Assembly: GCA_023440825.1 (NCBI GenBank) | Contig: JAEXRL010000021.1 | Location: 1 to 16,834 of the forward strand | Direction of reading: 5' to 3' | DNA from: Pseudomonadota bacterium | GTDB lineage: Bacteria > Pseudomonadota > Gammaproteobacteria > Burkholderiales > Burkholderiaceae_B | Length of the DNA: 16,834 bases | Shown: positions 6,203-13,315 of the stretch, piece by piece | Numbering within the stretch: the stretch's first letter is position 1 | Layout: every line of letters starts with the position of its first letter | The notes under the pieces: generated by a model | What the model was told of the DNA's origin: nothing | Databases searched by the model: none | What the model saw: the letters and a program-made list of their open reading frames with translations, nothing else | Made by a program: the position numbers and the translations under genes

Positions 6203-8376
6203 GTCATCGTGTATTTTTAGAGCGCCAGCGAGCTTTAGCACTTACCGCTTTTCAAGCTCAGTTACGACAAATAGAGCATTCGTCTTTAAGTGCGTCGGAG
6301 AAGTTGGACGCCATTGCTGAGCAATTGCAGGCCTTGGCACTGCGTAGCGAGCTGTTTTCGGCTCAGGAGTACCCTGTGCAAGAGAATGGCCGTTTATCGA
6401 CCACTTATAAGCTTGCTGAAGAGGCTGGTGGGCGTTATTCCTTATTGCTTATTCATGCTCAGCAGGGAAATCGTTCGCCCAGTCACGATCACACCACGTG
6501 GGCCATTATTGCGGGGGTAGAGGGTGTGGAGCGCAATACTATTTATCGCCGCCTTGCCGATGAGCAGGGGCTAGGGCGTCTGGAACCGTTGCGTACTGCT
6601 GATGTGGGGCCTGGCGATGTCTTAGTGCTTGGTGTGGACGATGTGCATCGTATTGAGCAGCTTAGTGAGACCGGTGGCTTGCATTTGCATTTGTATGGCT
6701 TGGGTTTAGAGCAGTTGCATGGGCGTGTTGCTTTTGAGCAGGAAAGTGGTGGGGCCTATCGTCACTTTGCGCCATTTCCTGCCAGTTACGCACAGATTGC
6801 ACCGGCCCAGCTTCATGGTTTGCTGCAGGGCGAGCAGGAACTGGCGGTGCTGGACGTACGCGAAGTAGGTGTGTTTTTGCATGCTCATCTATTGCATAGT
6901 CACTCTTTGCCGTTGTGGCGTATTGATGTGCAACTGGCCAGTTTGGTGCCCAATCCACTCACCCCCATTGTGTTGGTGGATGCCGACGGGCAGGAGTTGG
7001 TGCACGAGGCAGCGCAGGCTTTATTACGACATGGTTATACCAATGTCAAAATTCTGAGCGGTGGCGTGGCCGCCTGGGAACAGCAAGGTTTCGAAGTATA
7101 CGAGGGCACCAATGTGCCCAGTAAAGCCTTTGGCGAGTGGGTCGAGCATCACCGTGGCACACCTAGCCTGACTGCAGACCAGCTCGATCAGCTCCTGCAA
7201 AGTTCAGAGCAAATTGTATTGGTGGATAGTCGTACGCCGGAAGAGTTTTATAACTTCAGTATTGATCAGGCACATAATCTCCCGGGCGGTGAGCTACTGT
7301 ATCGCATAGGCGATTTATTACCTGATGAAAAAACGCCGATTGTGGTGAACTGTGCAGGGCGCACTCGCAGTATTATTGGTGCGCAAACCCTGATTGATGC
7401 CGGTTTGCCCAACCCTGTGTATTCATTGCAAAACGGCACTATTGCTTGGCTTTTTGCCGGGCAAACTTTGCAGCATGGGCGTAGTGGGCAGGTAGCAGCA
7501 CCCACCTCGGAGGCACTTGAGCAAGCGCGAAAGCGGGCAAAGCAATTAATTAAGCGTTATGACCTAGCTTATCTGGATCATGACACCGTCGCGACCTGGC
7601 GCGCTCAGGCAAGGGAGTCGACTACGTACTGGTTTGATACCCGTACGCAGCAAGAATACGAGGCGGGGCATTTGCCTGGGTTTCGCTGGGCTCCCGGGGG
7701 TCAACTGGTGCAGGCGACCGATACGTATATAGGCGTGCGCAATAGCGCAATTGTCTTGGCCGATTGGGATGGTGTGCGTGCGGTCAGTACGGCGGCGTGG
7801 CTAAAGCAGTTAGGTTGGCGGGTATATTTGTACCGCCCTGAGCCTGGTGCTGATTTGTGGCAAGGGGCTGAGTCTATACGTATTCTTAGAGCCACGGAGC
7901 ATGAAGCGCCCTGGCTGCGGGTGGAGGACTTGCAGCAGCACTTGTCGACAAGTCTGGTCGTGGATATTGACAGCAGTATTGCGTACGCGAAAGCGCATAT
8001 TGCTGGAGCCTGGTTCGTGGTTCCGGATCATTTGCCTGAGTTGCTGAATGAGTTACGTCAGGATGCGACGCAAGCTATTGTACTGACGAGTAAAAATGGT
8101 GTGCTGGCGCAGCGTGTGGCGAGTCGTTTGCTGGATTTGGGGTATACACAGGTGAGTGCCTTGCTAGGTGGAACCCAGGCCTGGTTACAGGCGGGCTTAG
8201 CGCGAGGGCAGGGGCACGATAGAAACAAGACAGGACAAACCGATGAGTGGTATAGCGGTTATGTACAGCCTAACCCGGATGATCGCTTTCGGGTCATGCA
8301 AGAGTACATAGACTGGGAATTGGGCTTAGTGGCTCAGATTGAGCGTGACCCTACCGCGGGCTTTGTGTTGCCGTAA
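6199..8376 (+). CDS. Cysteine-dioxygenase-like cupin fused to four rhodanese-like domains
   Basis: A 725-residue, apparently cytoplasmic protein. Residues ~50-195 form a cupin resembling type I thiol dioxygenases: His96 and His98 (SPSHDHTTW) and His150 (DDVHRIEQL) fit the three-His iron site, and HLHLYG provides His164 and Tyr166 where cysteine dioxygenases have a catalytic Ser-His-Tyr series. Four rhodanese-like domains follow (about 205-305, 320-430, 455-555, 570-675), each with an aspartate-containing first strand (LDVRE, VDSRTPEEF, FDTRTQQEY, VVDIDSS). Only the second has the catalytic loop, Cys385 in CAGRTRS; the equivalents are DADGQE, ADWDGV and TSKNGV in the others. AAGGAG lies 8 bases before the ATG, and the gene overlaps metC by 4 bases. 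It probably transfers and/or oxidises sulfane sulfur or a thiol released by the lyase. Domain calls are strong; the reaction is inference. Confidence 0.87.
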   Translation: MSHRVFLERQRALALTAFQAQLRQIEHSSLSASEKLDAIAEQLQALALRSELFSAQEYPVQENGRLSTTYKLAEEAGGRYSLLLIHAQQGNRSPSHDHTTWAIIAGVEGVERNTIYRRLADEQGLGRLEPLRTADVGPGDVLVLGVDDVHRIEQLSETGGLHLHLYGLGLEQLHGRVAFEQESGGAYRHFAPFPASYAQIAPAQLHGLLQGEQELAVLDVREVGVFLHAHLLHSHSLPLWRIDVQLASLVPNPLTPIVLVDADGQELVHEAAQALLRHGYTNVKILSGGVAAWEQQGFEVYEGTNVPSKAFGEWVEHHRGTPSLTADQLDQLLQSSEQIVLVDSRTPEEFYNFSIDQAHNLPGGELLYRIGDLLPDEKTPIVVNCAGRTRSIIGAQTLIDAGLPNPVYSLQNGTIAWLFAGQTLQHGRSGQVAAPTSEALEQARKRAKQLIKRYDLAYLDHDTVATWRAQARESTTYWFDTRTQQEYEAGHLPGFRWAPGGQLVQATDTYIGVRNSAIVLADWDGVRAVSTAAWLKQLGWRVYLYRPEPGADLWQGAESIRILRATEHEAPWLRVEDLQQHLSTSLVVDIDSSIAYAKAHIAGAWFVVPDHLPELLNELRQDATQAIVLTSKNGVLAQRVASRLLDLGYTQVSALLGGTQAWLQAGLARGQGHDRNKTGQTDEWYSGYVQPNPDDRFRVMQEYIDWELGLVAQIERDPTAGFVLP

Positions 8377-8425
8377 TAGGGGCTAGGTATGAATGATGGG
8401 CGTTTTGCCATGGGGCGTGCAAGCT

Positions 8426-9730
8426 TTATTCGTCGCATGGCATTAGACGCACCCGGCTTGCTGGGAAACGTAAGCTAAAGCGGCTGCCAGCACCTAGGCG
8501 GCTGTGTATTTGCAGTTCGGCATTGTGGCGCATCATGATGTGTTTGGTGATGGCCAAGCCCAAACCTGTGCCGCCAGTGGAGCGTGAGCGACCTTTGTCG
8601 GCACGATAAAAACGCTCGGTAAGACGTGGAATATCTTGGGGGGAGATGCCTATGCCTGTGTCTTGCACGGTGTAGTAGGCATCGCCGTTAGGGCCAGCCT
8701 GCCAGCTCACAGTGATGGTGCCGCCGCTAGGTGTATAACGTATGGCGTTTGTGAGCAGGTTGGAAATGGCGGAAATCAGTTCTGATTCTATGCCGATAAT
8801 GCAAAGGCTAGAGTCGATCTGGCGCACGAAGGTATGCTGCCCACCGGACAGTGCCTCGCCTTGAGTCAGTGCGCTTTCTATGAGGTTACTGATGGGTACA
8901 GGAGCGCCCTCCACAGAAGGTGAAGACTCCAAGGTAGAGAGTGTGAGCAGGTCAGCCACAATTGATTGCATGTGCTGAGTTTGTTCAAGCATCATTGCTT
9001 CGTAGCGTTGGCGTTGCTCTGTGCTGATACTGTCGGCCGGAAAGTCACGCAAGGTTTCTAAAAAACCGAGTAATACGGTAAGTGGCGTACGCAATTCGTG
9101 GGAGACGTTGGCAACAAAGTCTTTGCGTGTCACTTCCAGTTTTTCGACCTGAGTGATATCGCGCGTTACGATTAGGTACTGTCCAAGGCCGTAAGGAGTC
9201 AGTTGTAATTGCAGTGTTTTTTCTATGCCATCGCGACTCAGTACCATGGTCAGGGGTGTTTCCCAGTTACGTTGCTTGGCATAGGTTTGTAAGGCTGGGT
9301 CACGCAGCAGGTTGAAGATGCGCTGTTGCCTGTCGGTAGCTAGATTCAACCCCAGGTGCTCGCAGGCGGTACGGTTACACCATTGCAGCTCCATGTCGGT
9401 GTTCAGGGTGACTGCGCCGTCCGGCAAGGCTTCGGCAGCCATCATAATGGCATTGACTTGCCGGTCCAGCTCGACCAGCTCTTGGCGGTCGCGTCGAAGT
9501 TGTCGGTAGATGGGCGACAGAATGTTGTCCCAGGGGCCTACCGTGGGTGGCGGTGGTTGTTCTAGGTCTTTAACCCAGCGCGCAATACGCGACACGTACA
9601 TGCCATTGACCAGCACCATAATAAGTAGGCCCAGGGCCAGCGTGGCAAAGCCGGTGGCAGGGCCCAGCCACCATCCTAAAAGAGCTGCTAATACGGCCCA
9701 AAGGCCAACGGAGGATAGTGTGCTGAGCAT
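8426..9730 (-). CDS. phoR: Phosphate regulon sensor histidine kinase PhoR
   Basis: A 434-residue membrane sensor kinase, the usual PhoR length. Two hydrophobic segments at about residues 9-20 and 26-46 anchor it, with almost no periplasmic loop, as in PhoR. A PAS-like region follows (AEALPDGAVTLNTDMELQWC). Then come the HisKA H-box with phospho-acceptor His211 (FVANVSHELRTPL), the N-box (ISNLLTNAIRYTP), G1 (DTGIGIS), F (RFYRADKGRS) and G2 (GGTGLGLAI). It lies 6 bases after the phoB stop in a phoB-phoR operon on the minus strand. By family knowledge it phosphorylates or dephosphorylates PhoB according to phosphate status through Pst/PhoU, none of whose genes are in the window. Its 3' end converges with the cupin-rhodanese gene, 49 bases apart, without a clear terminator. 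Confidence 0.93.
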   Translation of the reverse strand: MLSTLSSVGLWAVLAALLGWWLGPATGFATLALGLLIMVLVNGMYVSRIARWVKDLEQPPPPTVGPWDNILSPIYRQLRRDRQELVELDRQVNAIMMAAEALPDGAVTLNTDMELQWCNRTACEHLGLNLATDRQQRIFNLLRDPALQTYAKQRNWETPLTMVLSRDGIEKTLQLQLTPYGLGQYLIVTRDITQVEKLEVTRKDFVANVSHELRTPLTVLLGFLETLRDFPADSISTEQRQRYEAMMLEQTQHMQSIVADLLTLSTLESSPSVEGAPVPISNLIESALTQGEALSGGQHTFVRQIDSSLCIIGIESELISAISNLLTNAIRYTPSGGTITVSWQAGPNGDAYYTVQDTGIGISPQDIPRLTERFYRADKGRSRSTGGTGLGLAITKHIMMRHNAELQIHSRLGAGSRFSLRFPASRVRLMPCDE

Positions 9731-9736
9731 GCGATT

Positions 9737-10447
9737 TTAATTAGGCGAAACTTTTTCTACGGGTGTCACAGCAAAACGATAGCCTGCTCCGCGTATGGTT
9801 TCAATATGTTTGTCATGACCGGTTGGCTCCAGCGCCTTACGTAAGCGGCGTATATGAACGTCTACAGTGCGTTCTTCGACAAACACGTGATCGCCCCAGA
9901 CTTGATCTAAAAGCTGGGAGCGGGAGAAGACACGCTCAGTGTGGGTCATGAAAAAATGCAACAGACGAAACTCGGTAGGGCCTATGCTGAGCGCCAGATC
10001 ACTGCCAAAGACACGGTGAGTACCCGGGTCCAGTTTCAGGCCGCCAATGGTGATGATGTCATCGGTAAGCTGGGGCGCGCGACGGCGCAGTACAGCTTTG
10101 ATTCGGGCAATGAGCTCTTTGGGCGAGAACGGCTTGGTGATGTAATCGTCGGCGCCTGACTCTAGGCCGTCGATTTTGTCTTGCTCGGCGCCTTTGGCTG
10201 TGAGCATAATGACGGGTATATGGCGTGTGCGCTCGTCGCTGCGAAGTTTACGCGCCAGATTGATGCCCGAGGTGCCGGGTAGCATCCAGTCCAGCAAGAT
10301 CAGATCGGGGAGTTCCGCGCGTATCAGAATCTGTGCCTGCTCAGCGTCAAAGGCACGCAGAACTTTGTGACCTGCAAAAGAGAGGTTAACGGAGATTAGC
10401 TCTTGGATGGCTGGTTCGTCTTCAATAACTAAGATACTTGTGCTCAT
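9737..10447 (-). CDS. phoB: Phosphate regulon response regulator PhoB
   Basis: A 236-residue OmpR/PhoB-family regulator. The receiver domain (1-~120) has the acidic pocket Glu9-Asp10-Glu11, phospho-acceptor Asp53 (LLDWMLPG), Thr83 (IMLTAKG) and Lys105 (ITKPFSPKEL). The C-terminal winged helix shows PTEFRLLHFF, VFSRSQLLDQVWG and RTVDVHIRRLRKAL, closely matching PhoB. The phoR gene follows after 6 bases. Upstream, in the divergent region shared with ubiE, the minus strand carries a weak Pho-box-like sequence (see 10448-10603), so autoregulation is possible but unproven. The identification is firm because of the C-terminal domain signature and the phoR neighbour. Confidence 0.94.
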   Translation of the reverse strand: MSTSILVIEDEPAIQELISVNLSFAGHKVLRAFDAEQAQILIRAELPDLILLDWMLPGTSGINLARKLRSDERTRHIPVIMLTAKGAEQDKIDGLESGADDYITKPFSPKELIARIKAVLRRRAPQLTDDIITIGGLKLDPGTHRVFGSDLALSIGPTEFRLLHFFMTHTERVFSRSQLLDQVWGDHVFVEERTVDVHIRRLRKALEPTGHDKHIETIRGAGYRFAVTPVEKVSPN

Positions 10448-10603
10448 GGATATATATGCTCAGGTTGAAGGGTTAGCGGTGTTTTACCCGACGATAGGCA
10501 TCATCATATGGAATATATGTTTCAAGTATGTGAAAGTACACAAAACTGCAATATCTCTTTTCTTTTTTCAGATTAGGGCAAATTGAGCTACGATTACACC
10601 ATC
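10448..10603. promoter_or_regulatory. Divergent phoB / ubiE promoter region
   Basis: This 156-base gap drives phoB leftwards and ubiE rightwards. On the minus strand, CTTTCAC-ATAC-TTGAAAC (about 10519-10536) has the 7+4+7 layout of a Pho box, but only the first half is close to the CTGTCAT consensus (5 of 7). An inverted repeat CATAT-GGAAT-ATATG lies at 10506-10520. A pyrimidine-only tract (TCTCTTTTCTTTTTTC) runs at about 10553-10568 just before ubiE. No clean -35/-10 pair could be assigned. Confidence 0.4.
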
Positions 10604-11374
10604 ATGCAAAATACCGATCATCAAACCGAATCTAACAGCGAAGCACAAACTCATTTTGGCTTTCAGTCTGTCAAGTCCGAACAAAAAGCGGGCAAGGTGG
10701 CCGAAGTATTTCACTCGGTCGCTCAAAACTACGACATCATGAACGATTTGATGTCGATGGGCTTACACCGTGCCTGGAAAGTGTTTACCGTGGCGCGTGC
10801 TGATGTGCGTCCGGGCATGAAGGTTTTGGATATAGCCGGTGGTACGGGTGATTTGGTTAAGGCCTTTGCCAAACGCGCCGGATCGGCGGGTGAGGTCTGG
10901 CATACAGATATTAATAGTTCTATGCTCCGTGTAGGGCGTGACCGCTTACAGGATTTAGGCATACTGACTCCATTAGCTGTCTGTGATGCTGAAAAACTAC
11001 CGTTTCCCGATGGCTATTTTGACCGTGTATCGGTGGCTTTTGGCCTGCGCAACATGACGCATAAAGACAAAGCGCTGGCCGAAATGCGCAGAGTGCTAAA
11101 GCCAGGCGGGAAATTGCTGGTTTTGGAATTTTCTCAAGTGGCCAAGCCCTTGCAGGCTCCTTACGATTGGTATTCGTTTAATATTTTGCCAAAAATCGGC
11201 AAGTGGGTCGCCAAAGACGAAGAAAGCTACCGTTATCTTGCTGAGTCCATACGTATGCATCCTGACCAAGACACGCTTGCAGATATGATGCGTGCTGTTG
11301 GGCTGGAGCGCGTTAAGTACTTCAACATGACGGGCGGTGTGGCGTGCTTGCATGAGGGTGTACGTCTAGAGTAG
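10604..11374 (+). CDS. ubiE: Ubiquinone/menaquinone biosynthesis C-methyltransferase
   Basis: A 256-residue SAM-dependent methyltransferase that adds the C-methyl group to the demethylated quinol ring in ubiquinone (and, where present, menaquinone) biosynthesis. Signatures: THFGFQSV followed by KAGKVAEVFHSVAQNYDIMN, the SAM-binding KVLDIAGGTGDL (motif I), AEKLPFPDGYFDRVSVAFG, LRNMTHKDKALAEMRRVLKPGG split around the post-I motif, and a C-terminal FNMTGGVACLHEGVRLE. Length matches betaproteobacterial UbiE. The ATG at 10604 lacks a good ribosome-binding site; an in-frame TTG at 10583, preceded by AGGG, would add seven residues and cannot be excluded. It heads a plus-strand series with the Tim44-like gene, ubiJ and ubiB, although the 171-base gap after it argues for a separate promoter there. 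Confidence 0.95.
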   Translation: MQNTDHQTESNSEAQTHFGFQSVKSEQKAGKVAEVFHSVAQNYDIMNDLMSMGLHRAWKVFTVARADVRPGMKVLDIAGGTGDLVKAFAKRAGSAGEVWHTDINSSMLRVGRDRLQDLGILTPLAVCDAEKLPFPDGYFDRVSVAFGLRNMTHKDKALAEMRRVLKPGGKLLVLEFSQVAKPLQAPYDWYSFNILPKIGKWVAKDEESYRYLAESIRMHPDQDTLADMMRAVGLERVKYFNMTGGVACLHEGVRLE

Positions 11375-11545
11375 GCCACTGCTTGCCTGCCTGTTTTGGC
11401 ATACACTCAGGTAAATGTAATAATTGTGGCTCATTATTCCCAGTCATGATAATGTTCAGCTTTCCGTAAGCTTGAATTTTGCTATAGCTACATAGCATGG
11501 CTACCATTTTTAATGGCTATGGTCTTTGACCTGGAGTCTGAATTT
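11375..11545 (+). promoter_or_regulatory. Leader/promoter region of the Tim44-like gene
   Basis: A 171-base gap. TTGTGG at 11424-11429 and GATAAT at 11448-11453, 18 bases apart, form a plausible sigma-70 promoter reading rightwards. Nearer the gene are a direct repeat ATGGCTA (11497-11503 and 11513-11519) and, within and beside it, the inverted repeat CCATT-TTT-AATGG (11504-11516). GGAG at 11533-11536 is the ribosome-binding site of the next gene. No strong terminator for ubiE is visible. Confidence 0.4.
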
Positions 11546-12523
11546 ATGTCTCGACGTTTATCTCGTCTTTTCTTAGTTGCAGTTTTGTCTTTCAGTACCG
11601 CAACCATGATGACCGTGTCCTATGATGCCGAGGCTAGGCGTGGCGGCATGAGCAGCATGGGCAGACAGTCCAGCAATGTTACTCAGCAACGTGCTCCCGC
11701 TCAGCCCCCTGCAGCCAACACGACGGCTCGTACTAATCAGGCTGCTGCTCCTGCGGCAGGTGCTGCCGCAGCAGGTACCGCTGCAAAAACTGGCATGTCC
11801 CGCTTTTTAGGCCCATTGGCAGGTATCGCTGCTGGTTTGGGTATTGCAGCGCTGTTGTCGCACTTGGGATTAGGCGGTGCCTTCCTGGAAATGCTGTCCA
11901 GCATGCTACTGATCGGTATCGTGGTGTTTGCAGTACTGTTTTTGGTCAGACGCCTGCGTGGTGTATCCGCACGCTCTACGCCTCAGGCCGCACACGCGCA
12001 ACCCATGATGCGTAATACACAAGATGCGTCGTGGAATCGCCCACAGTCGCCAGCGGCAGAGTTTCCTGCGGCTGCTGCGGCCAGTTCCGCAGTAAGCGCT
12101 CAAGACGAAACCCCCGCCCAACCGGTGGATGAAAGCTGGTTTATTCCAGGCGATTTTGACACGGTCACGTTCTTGAACAATGCCAAACAGCAGTTTATTG
12201 AAGTACAAAAGCTGTGGGACCGTGGCGATGTGGAACAGTTGCGTAATTTCCTGACCGACGACTTGCTGGTTGAGGCTATTCCACAAATCGAACAGCGTGC
12301 AGGCCAAGGCTTCACCGAGGTTGTGTTACTGAATGCCGAGTTGCTGGGTATAGAAAAAGTGGCCGATGGGCATTTAGCCAGCGTACGCTATTCCGGTATG
12401 TTGCGCGAAGAAGCCGATGCCGAGGCCTTCCGTTTTGAAGAGGTGTGGAACTTGTTTAAGGCGGATGGTTCAGGCTGGTTACTGGCGGGTATACAGCAAA
12501 TACCCGTGGAACACGCTAGTTAA
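11546..12523 (+). CDS. Tim44-like domain membrane protein
   Basis: A 325-residue protein with an N-terminal signal/anchor (MSRRLSRLFLVAVLSFSTAT, possible cleavage after DAEA at residue 30), then RRGGMSSMGRQ, an Ala/Pro/Thr-rich linker at about 45-80, two hydrophobic segments (about 86-108 and 113-135), a second Ala-rich linker, and a C-terminal Tim44-like domain from about 205 to 320 (FLNNAKQQFIEVQKLWDRGD, LRNFLTDDLL, FEEVWNLFK). Tim44-like domains in bacteria are often membrane-associated and of uncertain function. The start at 11546 is preferred over 11513 because the signal segment begins there and GGAG lies 9 bases upstream. The gene sits between ubiE and ubiJ. A role near the membrane ubiquinone machinery would be inference only. 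Confidence 0.85.
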   Translation: MSRRLSRLFLVAVLSFSTATMMTVSYDAEARRGGMSSMGRQSSNVTQQRAPAQPPAANTTARTNQAAAPAAGAAAAGTAAKTGMSRFLGPLAGIAAGLGIAALLSHLGLGGAFLEMLSSMLLIGIVVFAVLFLVRRLRGVSARSTPQAAHAQPMMRNTQDASWNRPQSPAAEFPAAAAASSAVSAQDETPAQPVDESWFIPGDFDTVTFLNNAKQQFIEVQKLWDRGDVEQLRNFLTDDLLVEAIPQIEQRAGQGFTEVVLLNAELLGIEKVADGHLASVRYSGMLREEADAEAFRFEEVWNLFKADGSGWLLAGIQQIPVEHAS

Positions 12524-12532
12524 GCTTTTAAT

Positions 12533-12579
12533 GCGTTGGCCAAGGCCTGAACACGCTCGCGTCTTCAGGTCGGCAACGC
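12533..12579 (+). repeat. Long imperfect intergenic hairpin
   Basis: A composite inverted repeat between the Tim44-like gene and ubiJ. Outer arms: GCGTT(G)GCC at 12533-12541 against GGCAACGC at 12572-12579, with one bulged G. Inner arms: GGCCTGAA at 12544-12551 against TTCAGGTC at 12564-12571, including one G-T pair. After a C-C mismatch come ACG/CGT closing a CTCG loop (12556-12559). In total about 19 pairs. No run of T follows on either strand, so it is not a standard intrinsic terminator; it may pause transcription, protect an mRNA end, or be part of a small RNA. Confidence 0.55.
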
Positions 12580-12697
12580 TTGAAAGAAAGTGTCCGGTAT
12601 TGCTTTTCCAGCTTCATGCATTGAACGCGTCTGTGTCAGGTTAAACTGAGTGTTTTCATTTAACGGCCAGTTGCCCAAATTGGGTTTGTTGACGCGC

Positions 12698-13315
12698 ATG
12701 TTTGCTATTCCTTTGCTTCCGCAGCCGCCCCAAATGGCTGCTCGTCTGCTCAATGCCTTGCTCAAGCGCGAGGATTGGGCCAGAAATCGTCTATCTGGAT
12801 ATGCTGGTAAAACAGTTTGTCTGATGCTGGGCGAGCGCCGTTTGTCGTTCAGCATTGCGCATGACGGTTATGTGCAAACTAGCGATGCAGCCATACAGGC
12901 TGATGTTTTGCTTAGCCTGCCAGCCGAAAAGCTGCCCGGTGTGCTGGATTTGGCGCGCCAGGGTAACTTCAGCCAGTTAAGTGCTTTAATGCATGTTCAG
13001 GGCGAGGCCGGACTGGCCAGTGTCGTGTCGGAGCTTGCCGCTAATTTGCGCTGGGATTACGAAGATGATCTGGCTCAATTACTGGGCGATACCGTGGCAG
13101 TGCGCATAGTCAGCGGTGTTCGCTGGCTACAGCGCAGTGTGCAGCAAGCGGGCGATAACGTGCTGACTAATGCGGGTGAGTTTCTGGCTGAGGAAGGCGA
13201 TATGATGCTCTCGCAAAATAGTTTTAGTGTGTGGAAGCACGAGCTGCATCAGGCAGAGCAGCGCCTACAGCAGTTGGATGCACGTCTGGCTCGTGTCAAG
13301 GCGGGACGCTCATGA
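12698..13315 (+). CDS. ubiJ: Ubiquinone biosynthesis accessory factor UbiJ (SCP2-like)
   Basis: A 205-residue protein, the same size as E. coli UbiJ. It has an SCP2-like lipid-binding domain over about residues 15-115 (LLNALLKREDWARNRLSGYA, AHDGYVQTSD, ADVLLSLPAEKLPG, MHVQGEAGLASVVSELAANL). The C-terminal half (WDYEDDLAQLLGD onwards) ends in a likely coiled coil at about 175-203 (ELHQAEQRLQQLDARLARV). By family knowledge UbiJ binds lipid intermediates and works with UbiK and the soluble Ubi complex. An upstream in-frame GTG at 12650 would extend the protein by 16 residues, but the family normally begins close to the ATG at 12698. It overlaps ubiB by 4 bases (ATGA), supporting co-translation. 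Confidence 0.9.
   Translation: MFAIPLLPQPPQMAARLLNALLKREDWARNRLSGYAGKTVCLMLGERRLSFSIAHDGYVQTSDAAIQADVLLSLPAEKLPGVLDLARQGNFSQLSALMHVQGEAGLASVVSELAANLRWDYEDDLAQLLGDTVAVRIVSGVRWLQRSVQQAGDNVLTNAGEFLAEEGDMMLSQNSFSVWKHELHQAEQRLQQLDARLARVKAGRS

Noticed and set aside
8377..8425. Bidirectional terminator between the fusion gene and phoR
   Set aside because: No inverted repeat with a T run could be found in this short junction.
10583..10603. TTG start giving ubiE seven extra residues
   Set aside because: AGGG lies before it, but family length and usual N-terminus fit the ATG at 10604 better. Left as an alternative in the ubiE entry.
11378..11422. Possible terminator after ubiE (TGCC-TGTTTT-GGCA)
   Set aside because: Only a 4-base stem, and no T run on the correct side.
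12650..12697. GTG start extending ubiJ by 16 residues
   Set aside because: No convincing ribosome-binding site, and UbiJ proteins normally begin near the ATG at 12698.
13231..13311. Upstream extension of ubiB into ubiJ
   Set aside because: The frame is open, but the family N-terminus MISLYRLLTI begins at 13312, in a typical ATGA overlap with ubiJ.
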